From NCBI GenBank assembly GCA_014529385.2, contig CM043956.1, forward strand, positions 64,422,620 to 64,486,619: 64,000 bases of DNA. Reading direction: 5' to 3'. The notes under the pieces were generated by a model. It saw nothing but the letters and a program-made list of their open reading frames with translations. It was not told where the DNA came from and ran no database searches. The stretch is from Adiantum capillus-veneris (lineage: Eukaryota; Streptophyta; Polypodiopsida; Polypodiales; Pteridaceae). A program made the translations under genes and the position numbers. Shown here piece after piece: positions 45,788-55,848 of the stretch (position 1 is its first letter; every line of letters starts with the position of its first letter).

Positions 45788-47924
45788 TTCTGGTTCGAGG
45801 AAAATCGGCACCAAATTCAAATTTGAAGGAGCAAATTACAAAATTGCAGCATCGAGTTTGCAGAGTCAAGGCTTACCTTACGATTAATTGGCAAACCGGC
45901 TAATTATTTCCATTTATCGACAATCAAAATTTGGTATGACAAGCTTAAAATTCAATTTATTGGCTAACTCTTGTGGATTGTGGAAACGGAATAGCAAGAA
46001 TTGAAGAATTAGTAATTATGAATTCGGATCAAAACTCCTTGATGGAAAAGTAAAGCTTAATCGGAGAATTAATGAGCAATATTATTCAATAATTTTGTTG
46101 ATCGACAGCTGCAACTCGGGTATGTGCACCGTTTCATTCAAGATCATTGCTAAATTTGATAGATCTGTAAGGAAGTGAGAAAAAGAAGCATATTTTTATG
46201 GAGCTCGAGAAGGCGGATTTTGTCTTAGGAAGGGAAAGACGAGAGAATATCAATTTAGCAAGAATAAGGAGGAGGGGTAAGTTAGAAAATGACTTTAGGA
46301 CATCCTCAAGCTTCCTTAAAAGGAGAAATTGAATTTTGAGAGATCGGAAGTGAAGCTAGCAGACATTCGAACACCTAGGAAGCAACTTGGGCTACGTTAG
46401 GATTTCCAAAATCCCAATTTTGCATCATCTTGGGTCGAACTATGACCTTTTTGCAACACAGGAGTAAGCAACTCAGTCATTAGACAACAAGCAGTGGGAA
46501 TAGACCCTTGCATGGCCAACACCTGCATTGTCGACCTTCATCAAACTGTGCAAGAATAGTACCAATAGGAGCGCACTGGGAATTGGAGCATTTTTCCCTG
46601 CTTGCATGTGAGCTGAAATTGGCTGCAGAGATCACCATCAACCTCCTCTACTCGCGCGCTGCTCTCAGTCACTGTCGGCTCCTCACCATCAACCCATTCA
46701 CACACTTTAATTAAAGGTGTGGTTAAAATTAAAAGAATAGGCCGCCCACAACTTTTTTCTGTCTCTACCTACCTAAATTAAGGGGCAATTCACCCCTCTT
46801 TGGTTGAAGTTCTTGGTCGGCTACCGATTGGTAACCCAAAGTTCATCATCTCGAAGACCCATTCACCCCCAATATGTGGTTGATCACGGTCCATTGCATG
46901 TCCCAAAACCCTTGGCCGTCCCTTCATTTCCAAACACTTTAAGTCTACAATTACCCCCCCTTAAATTCATGGTCGACCACTCGTTCAAGAAAAATGTGTC
47001 TCAACTTAATATCATTTCGTTTTAATTTCAAAAATGTCGATTGAGGGCAAGGGGAAAAGGAGAATTCCGTCCCAAAATAGAGAAAAATACTGTATAGACC
47101 CAAAATACATACATACATATATATATATATATATCTAAAATTTCCTCTTACCAAATTCAAGAAAAGAAATTTTGTATGTTTGAAAAAAAAAATGATTTTT
47201 CTTGAACACTGTCAACCACCCACTTGATACTCAGGGAACAAATCCTCAAGGGCGTGTCCACTCTATTATACCCTTGATTGGCCGTCCCATTTAAAAACTT
47301 TCTCGGTTGATTACCCAACCAGGGTTGCACTTGACCAAATTTCAAAGCCATCCACTTAAAATTCTTTCGACCACCCAACTTACACCTTATTTTGACCGCC
47401 TAACCTTGGTTATTTTGTCCGTCCTTACCACTTTTGGCTGCCCATTGCATGCCTAGTCATTTACAAGAAATTATGTGCCATCTAACTCTTGCTTACTAGT
47501 CCCCATGATACTCTTGCACTATTTTATTAAAAATGACCTTCTGACATTCAATTTTGACCTTTGAAAGTTGACTTTATGAGAAGCCGGCCCTATTCTCACC
47601 AAGGCCTTTGAAGTTGGCCTCCCACATCGATGCAGCCCAATTCATAAAAACTCGGAGTCAAAATAGGTATCTTAAAAGTTTATATAGACCTTGGGTACGG
47701 TATCTCTTTCTTTCTTTTTCATCAATACCAAGACACGGACATGTGATTGTCGTGAGTCTAATCACATTCCATGTTGAGTGTATGCATGTGAATATCATTT
47801 GTAATTTTCTCTCCTTTCTATCTATTTACAACCAAATTATTGAGATTCATGGTAATATTCATTTTTTGTTATCATGCATGGAAATTCTATGAGACATTTG
47901 TAGTTAATCATTGACGACTGCATG
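45788..47924 (+). mobile_element. Element D internal region, non-coding part
   Basis: No gag, protease or pol motif is seen. The start (KFKFEGANYKI in one frame) is faintly gag-like but closes at once. The rest is AT-rich, with short repeats of GACC/GGTCG words and a TACATA/AT run at about 47106-47133. This is typical of large non-autonomous LTR derivatives. Confidence 0.6.
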
Positions 47925-48248
47925 CTACATATTTTTCAATCTTGATGCTTCGTTTAGGACAGCAAGTATTTGATGGATAGCGTTGATAGCGGCTTGGTCC
48001 ATAATATACTTAAAGACGCCGAGTAACCCAAAGAACTGGACCATTGACTGAAAGAAAGAAACCATATTAGAGATCCCTCCATTAATTGATTGAACAAGAC
48101 GACCAAGGTAAGGTTGGGGACGATGAACCCACGTGATAGTAGGTGGCGCTCGGAGTGGTCTAGGGCGGCTCTGGATGAGGTACGAACAGAAGAGAAAGAC
48201 AACAGCGAGTAAAGAAGGTGGCGTTCCGTCTGGTACTTTTAAGCCCAT
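47925..48248 (-). CDS. Small hydrophobic ORF next to the helicase gene
   Basis: 107-codon minus-strand frame without internal stops, starting MGLKVPDGTPPSLLAVVFLF. It has one clear membrane-type segment near the N-terminus (SLLAVVFLFCSYLI) and a second hydrophobic stretch (MVSFFQSMVQFFGLLGVF). I do not recognise it. It lies downstream of the helicase gene on the same strand, in the same foreign-looking block, and could be a companion gene of that replicon or a chance frame. Directly upstream in this frame is a TAA. Confidence 0.35.
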   Translation of the reverse strand: MGLKVPDGTPPSLLAVVFLFCSYLIQSRPRPLRAPPTITWVHRPQPYLGRLVQSINGGISNMVSFFQSMVQFFGLLGVFKYIMDQAAINAIHQILAVLNEASRLKNM

Positions 48249-48285
48249 ACAAAGTTGAATATAAGATTGTTAGAGAGGGGGGGAG

Positions 48286-48321
48286 GTCGATAGTGTCGAT
48301 AGTGTTGATAGTGTCAATAGT
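48286..48321. repeat. 9-bp minisatellite, four units
   Basis: GTCGATAGT repeated four times (last two units varied). A 19-base stretch (48286-48304) is the exact reverse complement of 49753-49771 inside the helicase frame. Confidence 0.9.
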
Positions 48322-48364
48322 TTTCATACCCCCCTTAAAGGGCTTCAAGAGACTGGGGGGTGAT

Positions 48365-51300
48365 TTAGGCTTTGCGTTCTAATGGTATTTCGAGCCCTAG
48401 AAAGCGCAGGCTGGTTTGTCTGAGCAAAGCGTCCAACGAGTGAAGGGCAGAAAGACAGCAGGAGCGTCGAGTAAGGTAGACCAACCTGTTGTTTTCTAGA
48501 CTTACAGGGATACCCAAGCGATATTCTTCCAAGTGAGAGACGATATGCATGAGAAGGACGACTTCGTGGGAGGCAAGTATACGAGATGTAAGAAACCCGC
48601 TGTGGTATAGGCTGCGTGTTTTTCCAGGTAGAGACTCCTCCTCAGGCCTTCCGTAGTATGGCTTCGTCTGGGAGGGAAGATAGACGAGGTTCCTTGAACC
48701 CACCATATTGTGGAAAAGGGCTACTTCTTGTAGTATGGGGTGCCCCAAGACCTTTCTTTGAAATTCAATGAGGTTGGTGGATAGGGACGTCTGGTGTGCC
48801 TCTCTAATACTCAATGAGATGGCACCCGTTTGACTAGTCAAGCTGGCCCCATTGAGACCAGAATAGAGTATTCGTTTAAGGAGAGGCTTGGGGCACTCGT
48901 CTCCCCACTTGTTCATCATGAAGGACCCGGACTGGTACGCTTCCCACGTGTTAGGTGCCTTAGTTTGGCCCATGAGGCCCGCATAGATGCCTGTGTGGCA
49001 TGCCACCATGTCGATCTCCTCCAGGGTAAGCTCATTGGGAAGAACTAGCTGGTCGATAACCCGCCGAATGACCCTCTTAATGTTGCGTCTTAGGTTGGCC
49101 AGGGTGGCTGCACCAAAGCCGTTCTTCGGGACTAGTCACAAGTAGCTGGGGAGCTCAGCATATGACGTGGCAAAGAGGTGTTGCTCGGGGCATTTACGGT
49201 TGCAATAGGGGCCATTCTCGGGGCTAAATAGGCGGAACAGTAGGTAACACGTGCTGATAATAGCCTTGCTCTCCTCATTGAGAAGATTAACGAGCTCTTC
49301 GTATCTAGAGGGGGTGGCAGCCAACCTCGATAACCCAGAGCCCAACTGGCCTGATAGAGTGTAAGGCAAGCCAGCCAAGGTAGTACTCGGTAATAAGGGT
49401 GGCAGCCCGTAACACGTCTGTGGGGGGGCTTTCTCTGCCTGCAGATAGAGCCCCCCCACCTGTTCCTTTAGACCTTCCCTTACCTTAATGCTAGATACAG
49501 CCCACTGAACTATCTGGTCCTCTGTCCATACCTCCTTTCTTCCATAGGCCTCTTTAAGCTCTGGATATTGCCCCAAGAATTCTAGGGTCTTCTCCACTTT
49601 CGGGGGGGTTAGATTAGGCAGAGGCTCTCCCTCCCTGGCTTCCACGGCCTATCCTTCCTCCAGGACTGGTCCTAGGTTAGGGGGTAGGATACCCTCTGCT
49701 TTGGTCTCCTCTTCCTCTCCATCCACGTGTTCCCCGCTGGATAAAGTATCAGCACTATCGACACTATCGACATTGCCCGCGCTTTCAACGTGGTCAACTG
49801 TCTCGCAGCCTTCGCATTCCCATCCTTCCTTGTCCTCCTTAAATCCCGGCCAAGGATCAGTCTTTATCAGGTACCGCATTGAACCTGTTATTTTGTTCTT
49901 CCTTATGGGTTCCCCATGACCCAGCCTTAGCCCTTGCACTACTCTCCCGATAGATCTCCTCCTAATAACAACGTCGCGATACCCTTGCGACCTTATGACG
50001 TCGTCTAGCGCATCCCCAAATTGGTTAAATTGGATAGGTTCTATCCCATTTGCATCCACGTAGAAGATATAATCCTCGTAGAGAGACCCGCGAATAGGCA
50101 CCTTCTTTGCTCCTAGTGGTATTTCGGCCCCTGGGTCATATCTAACCTTTTTCGTCACCCACTCGATAAGCCCTGAGCAGTCTGCCCCGCCTCCTGTTAA
50201 CTAGTTAAGGGCTTCCACACTATGACCTATCCGGGTCTTGTCGGGCGGCATTCCCAAGGCCCAGTTAACTAGCCCGCTGGCGTCCCCCTTGAGCCTATCA
50301 ATAAGAAAGGGATTGAGGCACGTAACCGTTCTGGGTGTATGTATAAAGAGGAAGCGTCTCCTCCTCCCGCTAGATCGGTCCACGTCAAGCCACCTCCAGT
50401 TGGCCGTAAAAAGGGAGTGGGCACCGGCCTTAACCGACATAGCGGGCCTTCCTTTAGCCTCCACAGTTACCCTCTCGTTGGAGAGCAACCTCTTTAATAT
50501 GCTGGCAGCCGCATTACTCGGTTGTCAAGTAACATCTGGGAAGAGCAGCAAGTTCTTACCTTCAACCAGTGTCAGCTCAAATCTATTTGCTATCCGGCTC
50601 ACGTCCAGGCTCTCACACCTCTCCCCTAGTATGTGCTCCAATAGCGCTGTTAGGGTCGACTTTCCCGTGGTCCCGGGCCCCCACAGAAAGAGACTAAACT
50701 GCTCGCGGGTATCCAATGTAAAGACTAGCCTCAGGAAGGCTCTCAACAAGTTTAACTTTAGGACGTCTCCATCCATCAGGGTAAGGAGGAAGCTTTTCTA
50801 GATGGGGGTCATTGGTGTACACATATCCAGCTCAATACCTGCATAGCTCGTGCAGACCCACAAGGGACTGGGCGGGTGTAACAGCGGCCCTGATTCGTGA
50901 GGAACAAGTACTCCGTTGAGAAAGGGGAGCCCTGAAGCAACCGTCCTGGCCCGCTTAAGGAGCCGGCGTAGGCGCTCCTCTACTGATTTAAGAAGATGTT
51001 GGGAGCTCATTCTCTTCCTTTGGGGTCGTGTAAATGCAGCCCCCATTCCCTTCATCTCCTCCTCTATCTTATTTAGTATCTCGTAAGCCCATCTGGGCGG
51101 ACTATCCCACCTTTGATTTTTATACTCATACCACTGCTCGTCCGAAAGTAGGTAGGCCCAGGTATCCTTAAACCGATCGGCCAGTACGCCCCTATGTGGG
51201 CGTCCAGTTCGAGGTCCAACTCAGCCTTATCTCCTCCATATTCGCCTGCCTGCTCATCCGCTTGTTTTTCAAGGATTCTCAAGAGGTCGAGCTCCTTTTC

Positions 51301-51640
51301 CTTCTCAAAGGGGGGGTCGCAAAGATAGCGAGCTTGGAAGATGAGGGTCTCCTTTTGCATAGTCCGGTTACCCATTACCTGCCCGTAAAGAGTGTTCCAC
51401 CGGGTTCCCTTAAGAATAGGCATTCTAACCTCAGCTACGCAGCCCTCCTGGGCGGGCCACAGAGGACGCGGGAACACGCCTAATCCGGCAAGGGGGTCCC
51501 TCTTATAGACCTCACGGCCCTCTCCCAAGATTGATATTCTCCCACTGGAAAAATACTCTACACGGACGCCTGCTAAACACAAACCACCCTTCATAGGTTT
51601 CTCCCAGAGGGGAATCCCCCGCTTATCATGGCACAAAGTC
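48365..51640 (-). pseudogene. Prim-pol/SF3 (D5/P4-type) helicase gene with polymerase-like C-terminus
   Basis: One long minus-strand reading frame with one frameshift (about 51185) and five internal stops (TAG 50798, TGA 50525, TAG 50201, TAG 49649, TGA 49136), ending in TAA at 48365. In order: the end of a prim-pol-like domain (LAGVRVEYFSSGRISILG, truncated at the block edge); a D5_N-like region (TWAYLLSDEQWYEYKNQRW); an SF3 helicase with Walker A GPGTTGKST (50654-50680), LLLFPD as Walker B, TANW and an arginine cluster GRRRRFLF; a winged-helix end (SLYEDYIFYVDANG..PI); an acidic linker; and a last part (49645-48365) that resembles a family-A polymerase palm. Such proteins start replication of plasmids, phages and organellar mobile elements, including (from memory) MORFFO-type ORFs of fern organelles. 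It sits antisense inside LTR element D. The stops mean it is not translated as is from the nucleus. Confidence 0.8.
50654..50680 (-). other. Walker A motif of SF3 helicase
   Basis: Encodes GPGTTGKST, the nucleotide-binding loop. It is intact, with the catalytic lysine and threonine/serine present. Confidence 0.9.
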
Positions 51641-51924
51641 CACTTTTAGTTCTAATGTTGACAAATCACAAATACAATCACTTTTAAGTACAAAATTCTC
51701 TCGAGAATTGTGAGCTTCAAACTCCAGATTTACAATGGTTTACATTCTTTTCAAACAAGCCGAAGTTGCTAGAATGACATCATTACTACTAGTATGCTAA
51801 ATCTATTTCTACATAGAAACATATCTGTATAACAAAATACACCAATTTCTCCATAGTAGAATTTACTTATTTCATAAAAAAGAGAAATTTAACAAGTTGC
51901 TATGGTATTGCATATCTTGTAGCT
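51641..51924. other. AT-rich spacer between helicase block and chromodomain tail
   Basis: Composition switches at 51640 from GC-rich coding-like to AT-rich sequence without coding features. This marks the right border of the captured block. Confidence 0.5.
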
Positions 51925-52470
51925 TTGGGCTTACTAACCCTAGCAGGTACTAAATTCTTGGTAAAGTTTTCTTTTCAGATAATCACACTTGTGGCCACTT
52001 CATGTGCCAATTTCTATGGTTTAATGCAGGATATGCTGGGCATGAGGGCTCTTAAGATCTTGTGCATTCTCTGTGTCCTCATCTCATGCTTGGATACTGA
52101 CTATATTTTGGATCATGGTGTTTATTTTGACAAGAAGCCTAAGCTTGAAATGTATTTTAATAGTTACTTACCTTCACACAGGCACATTTATAATACTTTC
52201 CACATTAGTCTTTTAAGACCTTTCAGAGGACCCCTACCTACACACCACATTTATGAAGACCCACCTTCACTTGTAGACCAAGAAGAGCAAATCATCCCTG
52301 ATAAAATAATTGATCATGAGACCACCACTACACACACTGGAATGGTTTATAACCGTTACCTTTTGACTTTCAAGGGCCACCCTAGAGAGGATGCCAAATG
52401 GATGCATGACAAGTTTTTTCGCAATTTTCCCGACCTTCTCCACACTTTCCATCACTCACGGTCCAGTTGA
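51925..52470 (+). pseudogene. Element D integrase tail with chromodomain-like end
   Basis: 181-codon open frame. Its second half reads IYNTFHISLLRPFRGPLP, then IIPDKIIDHET and YNRYLLTFKGHPREDAKWM, then FFRNFPDLLHTF. That is the C-terminal end of a gypsy integrase with the Y..YL..FKGHP..DAKW chromodomain pattern. The first half (from MGLLTLAGTKFLVKF) is not recognisable and probably not coding. It is followed by a stop, the polypurine tract and the 3' LTR. It shows that element D descends from a chromodomain gypsy that lost the rest of its pol. Confidence 0.75.
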
Positions 52471-52507
52471 TTTCTCTATTGAGCAACTGAGGACAGTTGC
52501 TATCCCT

Positions 52508-52518
52508 GATGGGAGGGA
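52508..52518 (+). promoter_or_regulatory. Polypurine tract of element D
   Basis: GATGGGAGGGA directly before the 3' LTR start at 52519, the second-strand primer position. Confidence 0.8.
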
Positions 52519-53205
52519 TGTTACGAGACTGGGCACCCTCCTGTTGTAGTGGTTAGCTGCAATTGGGATAGCTGGACGTAATGGTTAATTATGTGCTGTC
52601 TATTTATTTTACTAATTGAGTTGATGATGATTTTGTAGAGTGGAATGCGGGGAGTTGATGAAGAGGCGACGGCAATTACTCTTGGCCATTTTATATTTGC
52701 ACAATATCTTAGAACATCATTTCAATAAGCCACTATGGCTCTGTAAATAGTTGTAGTGGGAACTCCCCTTATGGGTCATGCAAGAACTAATGAGCTTCAC
52801 TCATTTGCAAAAGTAAAGTGGTTGTAAAAAGAGGGGCCTCAATTTTTGGCACCTTAAACTCAAAAATAATATATTAAATACCAAGTCCACAAGAGAGGTG
52901 CCGGGAGTTTGGGGCTAGATTTAGGCCTTTCTTTTGCAGATTCTCTTCTCTACTCTCTTAAGCTATGGTTATTTGCTGTGTACTCTCTAATCTAGTCTCC
53001 ATCCCTTACATATCTCTTACACTCTCTTACAAGCTTGTCTATGTCAATTCTATGTTTACTGTGTGTGTGTGTGTGTGTGTGTGTCATAGTCTAGGTGAGT
53101 GTGTGTGCTTGGAAATTGGAAGAAGAGGTGGACAGTTTGATGGTGATTGCTTGGAAGCTTGTGTTGAGTATTTTAAGCGGTTGATCTCCCCCTCTTCTCC
53201 CAACA
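52519..53205 (+). mobile_element. 3' LTR of element D
   Basis: 687 bp from TGTTACGAGACTGGGCACC to TTCTCCCAACA, partner of 44907-45774. It contains a TG array at about 53061-53084 that is shorter in the 5' LTR. It is followed by the TCTCT target duplication. Confidence 0.93.
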
Positions 53206-54019
53206 TCTCTATTATGGTGTTGTCGCAGTTTGGGGTGGTAATACATACCGTGACCATCTTCTCCACAACTGTAGCAGTGATACTCCTTGTTTTGTCGTCG
53301 TGCTCTTCTCGGGTCTTGATCTCTCTCCTGATTCCTTCCTTCTTGTATCAAGTGGACAGACAAATTCTGCAGTCGATCAGTAATGTGGGCCAACATATCT
53401 TGTTGGTCATTTCTTACCCTAGGAGCCAGTGGTGGTGGAGTGGTGGTTGTCATAGTTGGCGGTTGACGTGATGTTCTTGCTTTTGTTGACTCGGTTTCTT
53501 TGGCTTTCATCCGTAGCTTCTTGTCCTTAAGGCGAGCAATCTCCACGGCTAGCTCATACATAGCCGAAATCTATCCTTCACCTTCTCCTTGAGCGGTGGC
53601 CACAAGCCATGCGTGAACCGGTCCTTTTTGAGGAAATCGGGTGCAGCTTCTCCTCTTGCCAATGACTCAACCCACCGTTCCCACAAATCCATGAACTTGG
53701 ACTCATAGGTAGTATACTCTAAAAGACCCTCCTGCTTCAAATCTCTCAACTTGTCCCATAGCTTCTCTGAAGTGGTACCTCCCCCAAAACGCCTCTTAAA
53801 AGCAGTTTTTAGGAGTTCCTAGTTATCCTTAATCGCTTATGGGAGTGCGTTGTACCACGACCTAGCCTCTAGCTTCATGAGATACTTAAAGATTCTAACC
53901 CGGGACTCATCTGTGTCTTTGTTGCTTACTACACATGCTAATTCAAAGTCATCTAAGAAATCTGCTACCAAATCCTCCCCCTTTTTTTCTTTAAATGTTG
54001 GAAATGCTACACTTGCCAT
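53206..54019 (-). pseudogene. Element E gag (right of element D)
   Basis: Minus-strand frame starting at ATG 54019 (MASVAFPTFKEKKGEDLVAD). It contains FELACVVSNKDTDESRVRIF, YLMKLEARSWYNALP, FMDLWERWVESLARGE and a zinc knuckle-like CYSCGEDGHGMYYH, with H in place of the final C. Stops near 53837 and 53825 and a frame change near 53560 break it. It ends at 53206, where element D was inserted; the rest of the element lies at 42257-44906. Confidence 0.82.
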
Positions 54020-54023
54020 GATT

Positions 54024-54026
<3 letters not shown>

Positions 54027-54075
<49 letters not shown>
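54027..54075. repeat. (GA)n microsatellite upstream of element E gag
   Basis: About 24 GA units in the leader of element E, 8 bases upstream of the gag ATG. Confidence 0.97.
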
Positions 54076-54077
<2 letters not shown>

Positions 54078-55030
54078 AGAAAGATACACTGCTTCGCTTA
54101 CAACCAAAAGATTTTTTTTTTTAAATTTCTTTACAAGAAGGCGTGTATACCCTTTCTATATTAAACATACACTAAAATCTCAAATGGTACATTGTCTTGT
54201 ACCAAAGGTAAGACAAATGGCTGATCTGATGCCAGAACCTCAAAGAAGCGCTTCGTCCCAGCATAGTGTTGATGATGTGCTGGTAGTGATCCTTCCAATC
54301 CAATATTACCTAGATTGAATGTACTCGTATCGGAATGTGTAATCTGCCTTGAGGCAGGTTGTACTGACTCATGTGAAGCTTAGAGGTACTTAGTCGCTGT
54401 CCAAACTTGTGGAAGAGAGTGGTGTCCTTTCTTGAAACAGACTTAGTAGATCCTAGTCTCTCTAGTGAGAGCATGAGCATGTGCTTCTGTTATCTGTGCT
54501 GCAGCATCAAGTGCAACTTGGAAACTGACTGTGATAATTACCTCGGTGATTTGAGTTACCCTCGATTCTCCAAGTAGAATAATGTTGACTCTCTATTGTG
54601 CAAAGCTCCCTCCATCTTGTTGTTGTGGGTTGGTCGTAGGTTGCGGACATGGACTCGACCTCCTCCTGCTTCTCCTTGGCACACGGCCTATGTATATCCA
54701 CTGAGTCTGACATGCTGGTTGTCTTTCCCACTGCAAATCTATCACCGTTACACCTGGCACATGAGCCTCAATGGTGATGCGAAGTTTGTCCACCTGTGTG
54801 GTTGGAGCTCTTCTTCTTCTGTCGTCCAGTTAGCAAACCCTGCTAACCATTCATCCATCCACAAAGGGTTAGGGTTTTTAGTCTTGTAAACTGAAAGATT
54901 TCATGAAAGGATCCTTTGTGAGGGCACCGAGAAAATGATGTTTGGAAATGACGTGCCATGTGGGGTGGCCTCTACACCACACATAGCCTGAATTCTTCAA
55001 GCATCATCTCAAACGAGGGGTTATCCTATA
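54076..55030. other. No gene seen; leader/LTR of element E possible
   Basis: Should contain the 5' leader and LTR of minus-strand element E. A weak primer-site match (minus TGGCATCAGATC, about 54221-54232) occurs, but LTR borders are not recognisable. Open frames at 54507-54889 are not assignable. Confidence 0.3.
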
Positions 55031-55035
55031 GCTGT

Positions 55036-55219
55036 AAGGGGCACCACCTAGCGTAAGTGAGGCTAGGACGCAGACATAGATGACCTAGGGTGGTAGGAGT
55101 GAGATGCCATATAAGGGAAGAACCATCCCACGGGTATGGGGCTGCTCGCCGAGTAGTACACCGATACCGAGAGAGGGAGAGAGAGCATGAGTGAGCGGGT
55201 GAGGGGGAGAGAGAGAGAG

Positions 55220-55250
<31 letters not shown>

Positions 55251-55260
55251 TGTGGAGGGT

Positions 55261-55309
<49 letters not shown>

Positions 55310-55362
55310 CTTTTGCTGGTCTGGCCACCGTCTATCGGTAGCCACATCATCACTTTGTGACA
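55036..55362 (-). mobile_element. LTR remnant at the 3' end of inverted element A
   Basis: On the minus strand it starts TGTCACAAAGTGATGATGTGG (55362), like other family-A LTR starts. It then passes into GA/TG/G repeats (55204-55308) and an unrelated-looking tail; the usual CTGTTACA end is absent. It is truncated or rearranged. Confidence 0.6.
55204..55308. repeat. Mixed (GA)n, (TG)n and poly-G repeats
   Basis: GA arrays at about 55204-55222 and 55266-55308 flank TG units and a G run (55237-55250). Confidence 0.95.
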
Positions 55363-55453
55363 CTTTCCATCTTCAGGCACAACTCCCCTCTTCTGCATAC
55401 CCGCTGCACCAGATTTCCGGCCAAGCTGAGTTCGGGGTTCCAATTGGAATAGA

Positions 55454-55729
55454 CTATGCTAAACCAAAAGCTTCAAGGTAAAGATTCACAATCTGAGGAG
55501 TATCCGCTAGGTCCTCCTCATCCATCCACTTCGCATCCAACGCAGGATAGTTCTTGAATTTAACCAAGAACTGCCTTATCACTTTACTCTTAATCTTTCT
55601 GTCTTTATGTGTCAATATCTGTTGGGGAACAAGGATCTCCTCGTTTTCTTCCACTTCGGGTTGCTCATCAGGCTCCGCATCTTCACCAGCTTTAGGCACA
55701 TCGCCTTTAAAAGGCTTTAGGAGACTCAC
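55454..55729 (-). pseudogene. Inverted element A chromodomain
   Basis: 91-codon open frame: [20 protein letters not shown], then [37 protein letters not shown] and DEEDLADTP. This is a full chromodomain, better preserved than in the plus copy. Downstream sequence up to 55363 repeats the start of the 311-bp duplication unit (GTTGTGCCTGAAGATGG) before the LTR. Confidence 0.88.
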
Positions 55730-55848
55730 ATGAAAAGCATTGTGAGTCCTCCAAGTATCGAGCAGCTCAAGTCGAAGGAGACATCATTTATCTTTCCAGA
55801 GATCCGGAAAGGTCCGCAGTATCGCATACTAAGCTTTGGAAAAAGCCT

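Noticed and set aside
50238-50801. 187-codon plus-strand open frame
   Set aside because: Antisense shadow of the SF3 helicase region, which has motifs on the minus strand; the plus frame has none.
51196-51483. 95-codon plus-strand open frame
   Set aside because: Antisense shadow of the primase part of the same gene.
47925-51640. Bacterial contamination as source of the helicase block
   Set aside because: The block lies inside an LTR element with matching LTRs and target duplications and carries plant-type decay; only a mis-assembly could rescue this idea, and long reads would show it.
54507-54889. Overlapping frames on both strands as genes
   Set aside because: No domain, no consistent frame; probably leader/LTR sequence of element E.
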